Positions 59,155-64,000 of a DNA stretch of 64,000 nt are shown here, piece after piece; position 1 is the first letter of the stretch, and the number at the start of each line of letters is the position of its first letter. Location of the stretch: the NCBI GenBank assembly GCA_022478985.1, contig JAKSZP010000006.1, forward strand, positions 310,001-374,000, read 5' to 3'. Made by a program: the position numbers and the translations under genes. Origin of the DNA: Massospora cicadina. Its lineage: Eukaryota; Entomophthoromycota; Entomophthoromycetes; Entomophthorales; Entomophthoraceae. The notes under the pieces are model-generated. The model made no database searches. It was given only the letters and a program-made list of their open reading frames with translations, and was not told the origin of the DNA.

Positions 59155-59748
59155 TAATCGACCAACCATCAATCTCTACCATTTCCACCTTTCTCATAGA
59201 TATTGGTGCAGCAATGGTCCCTTCTTTCCAACTGAATCAGGTCGTAAAGAAAATTATCCCTGTCCACATTAGCCCAATACCACTCAAAACTCCAAACCCA
59301 TACCCCATAGTTGCCGTGGCTACCTTGCCCATGTCAGTAGGGTCTGACATCTCAACTTGCAATGAGTTTGTCCTCCAAAGCCCAGTAGCTTCACAGCTGT
59401 TGCCCTTCAAAGGTGCAATTCCTATGGAACTGGAACTGATCATCATCAAAAATATGAAGAGGCCGAGGAAGAAGTTATCCTGGCATCCCAGACATCGAGA
59501 TGTTCCATCCAATATCTTATGGCATGGAAAAGATATTGGTCCTATAATAACAGTTGGGGCAAGACACGCAATTGCGCAAATTGCATGAACCTGGATAAAA
59601 CGTTCCACATATCCCACCCCAAGATTCTGCATTTTCTAAAAAAACCTGCGTCAGTAATGGCGATCAAGTCACCCAAGGCAAACAAGAAGGTGGCTCTCGT
59701 ACAGTTTCCCAGTGATGAGGCTCTTCTCTTGGAAATAGGGAAGGGTAA
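59155..59748 (+). pseudogene. Interior of element G: chromodomain and Pol tail only
   Basis: A plus-strand frame near 59430-59600 reads EEEVILASQTSRCSIQYLMA and YWSYNNSWGK, aligning with the element F chromodomain (SFQYLVTWKGYP and ENSW). The tail SPKANKKVALVQFPSDEA follows, then GGAAATAGGGAAGGG (59731-59745), the polypurine tract. The region just after the 5' LTR (59155-59400) has no recognisable coding content. The rest of gag-pol is deleted. Confidence 0.8.
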
Positions 59749-60758
59749 TGTAAGTCCCGGTGAACATCCTCTGGGTGTCGATTGAGCCATCTTTCTGTTC
59801 TTGAGCAAGAAAGTACCAAAGAGGATGTCCATACCCCTTGTTACTCAGGGCAATCTCGCTCACATGGTAGAAGAGCACTGGATAATAGCCCTTCAGCTTT
59901 GGATCCCGCTTCCTTTACTTGCACCCTCCTCAGCAGAACTGTTATGAGGAATTAGTAAAATTTGTGCTGAGATCGCCAAAATGGATTTGACTGCAACTAA
60001 TTTAGTGGCAATCAGCCTGAAACTTATATTTCAAATGGTCAAAAAGGTATTAAGGCCGAGCTATCAGCAAGAACGCTTGATGGTTGCAATTCAGTTTACA
60101 CGATGATCAAATATCTTCCCCCTCCCAAATCCGTCAGGCATCACCCCAATGAGCAGCTTCCTGCCGGAAAATTGGGCGTAGCGCCTGATGCAATACCTCT
60201 GACTGCAATTTGGCTCAAAACCAAATTTTGTGATGTCAGCCCCCAGGGAACTAATCCCCCTATTCCCAAATAGTTCACCTTTTAGGTTGGACTGACCGCA
60301 ACTCAGCCTACCACCAAATTTAGCGATTTCAGTCCCCAGGGAACTAACACGCCCATTTCTGAATAGTTCACCACTCAGGTTGAACTGACCGCAACTTGGC
60401 TCCTCGCCAAATTTTACAATGTCAGTCCCCAGGGAACTAACCCACCCCATTCCCAAATAGTTCACCACTTAGGTCAAACTTGCGGAACCTGATCCCAGCT
60501 TATTTTCCCTCAAAATTGACAACTATTTAATTGGGCGCATTGCACTGAGAAAATTGTTGGTCGATTCTCTTCCCTTAAATTTTCCAATAAAAACAACCTC
60601 CCTAAAAAGCCATTTTTATTTATTGAGAATTAAGTTCCCTTCCAGTTCCATATCCCCCATACCAGCGGCAGTGCCCCTGGCATTCTGGTTTGCCACTTGG
60701 ATGCTCTGGCATCTGGGCTGGCAGGCCAGTCTAATTCTTACTTGCAGTCTGCCTGACA
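59749..60758 (+). repeat. 3' LTR of element G
   Basis: Starts TGTAAGTCCCGG directly after the polypurine tract and ends CTGCCTGACA. It has clearly diverged from the 5' LTR, so G itself is not very recent. Three 93-bp units lie at about 60191-60475; on the minus strand they give a 31-residue repeat by chance of length (93 is a multiple of 3). Confidence 0.9.
60191..60475 (+). repeat. 93-bp minisatellite in the 3' LTR of G (three units)
   Basis: Three tandem units, each with CCCCAGGGAACTAA and a TAGTTCACC block, against two in the 5' LTR. The LTRs are made identical at insertion, so the copy number changed afterwards. Confidence 0.88.
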
Positions 60759-60763
60759 ATGGG
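60759..60763. repeat. Right target-site duplication of element G
   Basis: ATGGG, matching 58231-58235. Confidence 0.88.
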
Positions 60764-60940
60764 AGTCATGTAAAGCCTCGACCAACTCAGAGAAGTTTGT
60801 GAAATATTGAGCTCTGACCCAGCTGTTCTCATAGGCTGGATAGCCTTTCCAAGTGACAAGATATTGAAACGAAAGACAAGAACTGTGGGAAGCCAAGATG
60901 CCCTCCACTTCATCCTCCTCCACATCCTTGACCACAATAG
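60764..60940 (-). pseudogene. Element F chromodomain
   Basis: The open frame 60738-60935 reads EDEVEGILASHSSCLSFQYL and FQYLVTWKGYPAYENSWVRA, then TNFSELVEAL, a full-length chromodomain with the usual Y-L-V-x-W-K-G-Y-P and N-S-W. The acidic start and aromatic residues are kept, so this is the best-preserved chromodomain in the window. In chromoviruses it sits at the end of integrase and targets insertion to marked chromatin. Confidence 0.9.
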
Positions 60941-62110
60941 GCTCTGGATCTGTGGGATTTGCCCCCTTGTATGGGGATATCTGAGTTACACGGAAAACTG
61001 GGTGTTGCTTTCAGTGAGGTAGGGATTATAAAAGTAAAGCGCCATTACCTAAATCTTCCTCCACCAAGTAGGGCCCAAGCATTTGCTTGCAAACTTACGT
61101 GAGGGTACCTTCATCTGTAAATGGCACGTTTTAAACATGACATAATAACTGACTTTGATGTTGTGAGCTGGGAGCTGCTTTCAATAAGTGAACCATTTAT
61201 AGTCACTTATGGCCTTAGTAAGATGCTCCAAAACTAAGGACTGCGTTGCCTGGATACGTTGGGAATGATCAGCGGCGGCTGGTACCTCTGTACAAAGGCA
61301 TGGACTATTTGAGAATGAGGAGTTGTACCTTAAGGTCACTTCATATGGAGAAAATCCAATGGAGGCATGTGTTCCATTACTATATTCAAACTGAGTGAGA
61401 GGGGAGGTCATCAGCCCAGATATCTTGAGCAATAGCCGCGTAAAAGCGCAGATACTGCTCAAGGATCTGATTTACCCGTTCAGTTTGGCCATTAGATTGG
61501 GGGTGGTACGCAGTAAATGGCAGGACGTAACCTTCAAGGTCACCAGGAGCTTATTCCATAATTGCACTGTGAACTGAGACCTGCAGTCACTAACAATCTC
61601 CTGTGGGAGGCCAAACATTGAGAACACATGGCGCACAAAAAGTCGAGCAGTGTCCTCGGAAGTGATAGTAGAGGAACATGGGATAAATAGGGAAAATTAT
61701 GTTAAGCGGTCAACCAACACCATCACCACAGTAACACATTGGAACTGGAAAGTTCGATGATAAAGTCTATGGACACCAATGTTCATGGGCCCTCTGCTTG
61801 TTGTAAGGTGTTAAGAAGGCCATTCTTGCTTGACCAATCCAACTTAGCCTAAAGCACAAGTGACGCAATCTGAAATTTATTCTGGAACATCTTTTGACAA
61901 GTCTGACAATTATATGTACGCTTCATCAAGTCAAGGCACTTCTTATTCCCAGGGTGTCTGACCACGGGAGGATCGTGGTGAGCTTAAATCACCTTGTCTC
62001 AAAGAAGGGGAGGAACTCAAACCCTTGACTGAAATTGAATGAAACCTCACCTAGGGAATACATGGAATGTTTAGACGCAAGAAGGGACATCCGCTTCAAA
62101 AGGTCCACCC
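60941..62110 (-). pseudogene. Element F integrase relic
   Basis: Minus-strand readings: [14 protein letters not shown] near 61540-61585 (second catalytic Asp region, with the usual S-D-R-G altered), then [20 protein letters not shown] (61460-61520) with the catalytic Glu, then a core end near 61320-61360 (GFSPYEVTLRYNSSF). The GPY/F-type part reads KFASKCLGPYLVEEDLGNG (61040-61110). Several stops and one or more frameshifts separate these blocks. An HHCC finger cannot be read. Confidence 0.8.
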
Positions 62111-62745
62111 CTTTGGCACGTGCCATTTGGGATGCCAAAACTCAGTATATTAGGGGTGCATTTATAGTTAAGTCCACTGTCAAAATCCCAGGAGGGATGA
62201 TGAATAAGATTTAGGTGGGAGCAAATGGTAACTAGATCTGCCTTATCTGTATCTACAGTGCAATGTGCGGGGTTACAAGATAAGCTTTCGGGAAAAATAT
62301 TCAATGATCCTTTAACAAACTCATATTTGAAGATAAAGCTACACAAATCCTAATATTTCGAGCTTTCTTGTGTGCCAACTTCTGTAGTTTGCGGTATTAG
62401 AAAAGGGCTTGATGATCCGTTTACACTGTTAACTCATTTTGAGTGCCCTGCAAAAGATACTGCCAGTGGTTCAGATCCCACGCCATGGCTGCCAGCTCCT
62501 TATCATAGACGGTCCAAGACTGTTCCATAGGAGAGAACTTGCAGGAAAAGTAGTTGATGGGGTGCTCTAAATTCTAATGCTCCTGAAGCAATACAGACCC
62601 CACCACAACAGATGACGCATTGCGTACTATGATATAGGGCTTGAAGGGGTCCACATGTTTTAGGATAGAGGAAGACAAGAACACCTCTTTGATTGACTCA
62701 AACGCCTGATGGTACTCAGGCGTCCAACAAAAGGGGGCATTCTTA
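62111..62745 (-). pseudogene. Element F RNase H and connection relic
   Basis: PFCWTPEYHQAFESIKEVFL (about 62683-62742) opens it. VRNASSVVVGSVLLQEH follows, where the first catalytic Asp of T-D-A-S is now Asn. YDKELAAMAWDLNHWQYLL and TDHQAL are well kept. The frame 62071-62346 then gives FIFKYEFVKGSLNIFPESLS, the connection toward integrase. Two stops interrupt the domain. Confidence 0.82.
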
Positions 62746-63520
62746 CTCGTGAGTGGATGAAGTGGGGCGGCTAACTGGGATATTCAGGGGAGAAAATTAT
62801 AAGAAAAGTATAGTGCCCAAGAAGCTTCTTAATTGCTTTTGGGTTGTTTGAGTGGGCCAATAGTGGATGGCATCCAACTTGTTAGGGGAATGGCTTACCC
62901 ATCCTTTAAGACAAGATTGCCTAAAAATGTGACTTCCGCCTAATCAAACTCACATTTTAAGGCTTAACAACTAGGCCCGCCTTATGTAATGCCGCCACAA
63001 CCGCACTAAGTCTTTTGCATGTTGTTTGGGAGTCGGGGAGCTTACCAAGATATTATTGATATAAGCTACCACGCAGGTTAAACAGAGATCACCCAGCACA
63101 CTATTGATCATTCTTTGGAATGTGGCCGTTGCATTCTTTAACCCAAATGGCAATACCCAAAAAATCGGAAAATGCCCCTTTTTGTTTGGATAGCGGTAAG
63201 CCATTCCTGACCTTTCATCACCCAAATTTGATTAAAAACGGTAACAAGATCAAGTTTAGAGAACACACGTTACTTAGCAATTGTCTGGACAATTGTCATC
63301 TCCAACGGCAAAGGGTAGGGATCATGGACTGTGACCTTATTTAGGTGACCATAATCCATGCAGGGACGAAGGGAACCATCGGCCTTCTTGGCAAAGATGA
63401 TGGGAGAAGCAACTAGTGATGTCTCTTTGAACAACCACCCTTTCATAATCATGTCATCCAATTATGCATTGAGAGCAGCATCCTCTTTTGCTGTATGTGG
63501 GTACAAAGAGCAATCAATAT
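62746..63520 (-). pseudogene. Element F reverse transcriptase relic
   Basis: The frame 63270-63461 reads [20 protein letters not shown] and [20 protein letters not shown] (fingers). FSKLDLVTVFNQI and WLTAIQTKRGIF follow across a stop, then 62971-63225 reads LPFGLKNATATFQRMIN and CVVAYINNILVSS. The catalytic Y-L-D-D is now Y-I-N-N, so both Asp are lost. The thumb and tether lie near 62830-62960. Confidence 0.88.
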
Positions 63521-64000
63521 TCACCACCTGCACCGTTGTTCTAAACCCCAAATAGATTTTTGTATGAGGGGGAGATAGTTTGCCTTCTTGGAAGCAAAGA
63601 TCCTTCAATATCCCATCAACGCCTCAGGGAAATCCTATTGGAGGCCTGCAGGGAAATTAAGGGAAGTAATCAAATTATGAGCTTGAGTTTTAGTAAGAGT
63701 ATCCAATAAAAGAAGACTGTCCTTCCAATTGGTCATTAGCTTATGACAGCATATTAGACTTGAGGTTAATTATAAAATGCTGTTGACGCCACCAACCCAC
63801 CCCAAAAATTACTGCAGACACAAGATTGGCATTGCAGAGAACCAATTGCATAAACTAAACTGGTGAACCAAGAAGGGTAATGGGCGTTTTACGAGGTACA
63901 AGGGCTGAAAAGCTGATGAAGCACCCATCACTGAAGGACACAAGTCCTGGTCAAGTTCCAACTGTTGGGCCAGATCTACACTCATTAATTGCCCACTGCT
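63521..64000 (-). pseudogene. Element F protease C-terminal part
   Basis: Entering at the window end, the minus strand reads SGQLMSVDLAQQLELDQDL, the sequence that follows the D-S-G-A active site in many chromovirus proteases (family N-F-I-x-x-x-F-V-x-x-x-x-L). The active site itself falls at or beyond the window edge. A linker (FPDALMGY, then KANYLPPHTKIYL) leads to RT. Confidence 0.6.

Larger units (their letters stand above)
58236..60758 (+). mobile_element. Element G: internally deleted chromovirus inserted in element F
   Basis: Two LTRs (58236-59154, 919 bp; 59749-60758, 1,010 bp), both starting TGTAAGTC and ending CTGCCTGACA, flank only 594 bp of internal sequence. A perfect 5-bp TSD (ATGGG) surrounds it. 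The interior keeps a chromodomain and Pol tail but has no gag, protease, RT or integrase core, so it could move only with proteins from a related element. It lies in the opposite orientation to F, to whose family it belongs. Confidence 0.92.
60764..64000 (-). mobile_element. Element F: chromovirus (Ty3/gypsy), minus strand, running off the window
   Basis: Minus-strand protease end, RT, RNase H, integrase and chromodomain from 64000 down to 60764, continued by the tail at 58104-58235 and the 3' LTR at 57781-58103. Element G interrupts it. Gag and the 5' LTR lie beyond the window. All domains have stops or frameshifts, but fewer than element A or D. Confidence 0.88.

Noticed and set aside
59237..59632. 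131-codon minus-strand frame with hydrophobic segments that resembles a small membrane protein
   Set aside because: The plus strand of the same region carries the chromodomain and Pol tail of element G; the minus frame is its shadow.
60091..60468. Minus-strand frame with a 31-residue repeat that could suggest a repeat protein
   Set aside because: It is the 93-bp LTR minisatellite read in a frame that stays open because 93 is a multiple of three; it lies inside the 3' LTR of element G on the opposite strand.

Overview
This window looks like pure transposable-element territory from a large, AT-rich, repeat-bloated eukaryotic genome. I found no convincing host gene, no rRNA or tRNA gene and no CRISPR array. 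Almost every recognisable protein piece is a retroelement or DNA-transposon protein, and most are broken by stops and frameshifts. Chromodomain-bearing Ty3/gypsy elements (chromoviruses) together with LINEs that carry CCHC ORF1 proteins and a C-terminal zinc-binding domain after the reverse transcriptase (RT) suggest a fungus. An expanded genome such as a rust or an entomophthoralean would fit. This is an inference: plants and some animals also carry chromoviruses, and the mariner is of an animal-type family.

Layout, left to right. (1) 1-2744: unassigned. (2) 2745-16024: element A, a plus-strand Ty3/gypsy relic with about 0.93-0.95 kb LTRs, split by LINE A (4758-10037, plus strand, imperfect 15-bp target-site duplication, TSD). 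(3) 16325-19030: element B, an LTR plus protease and integrase scraps. (4) 21213-23145: LINE I, an ORF1-only LINE on the minus strand with a perfect 15-bp TSD. (5) 23161-25110: a possible integrase relic and an LTR fragment of the F/G family. (6) 26387-36749: element E, minus-strand Ty3/gypsy with well-matched 1.11-kb LTRs (TGTT...AACA), containing LINE J (29290-31215), a second ORF1-only LINE with an 11-bp TSD. (7) 38640-44800: element D, plus-strand chromovirus relic. (8) 45001-51075: element C, minus-strand Ty3/gypsy with 730-bp LTRs, interrupted by an internally deleted mariner (48505-49435). (9) 51142-57772: LINE H, a nearly complete, GC-richer and young LINE on the minus strand with an 8-bp TSD. 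It carries a 169-base A homopolymer inside ORF1. (10) 57773-64000: element F, a minus-strand chromovirus running off the window. It is interrupted by element G (58236-60758, plus strand), a deleted relative with a perfect 5-bp TSD.

The nesting gives a relative chronology: A, C, E and F are older than the mariner, the LINEs and G inside or beside them. The old copies show CpG-to-TpG/CpA type decay, while LINE H still keeps many CpGs, which fits methylation-linked or RIP-like mutation. The most interesting signals are the ORF1-only LINE family (two copies of about 1.93 kb with their own TSDs), a short protein-like reading frame conserved across four divergent LTR copies of the F/G family, the poly-lysine homopolymer in LINE H, and the mariner.
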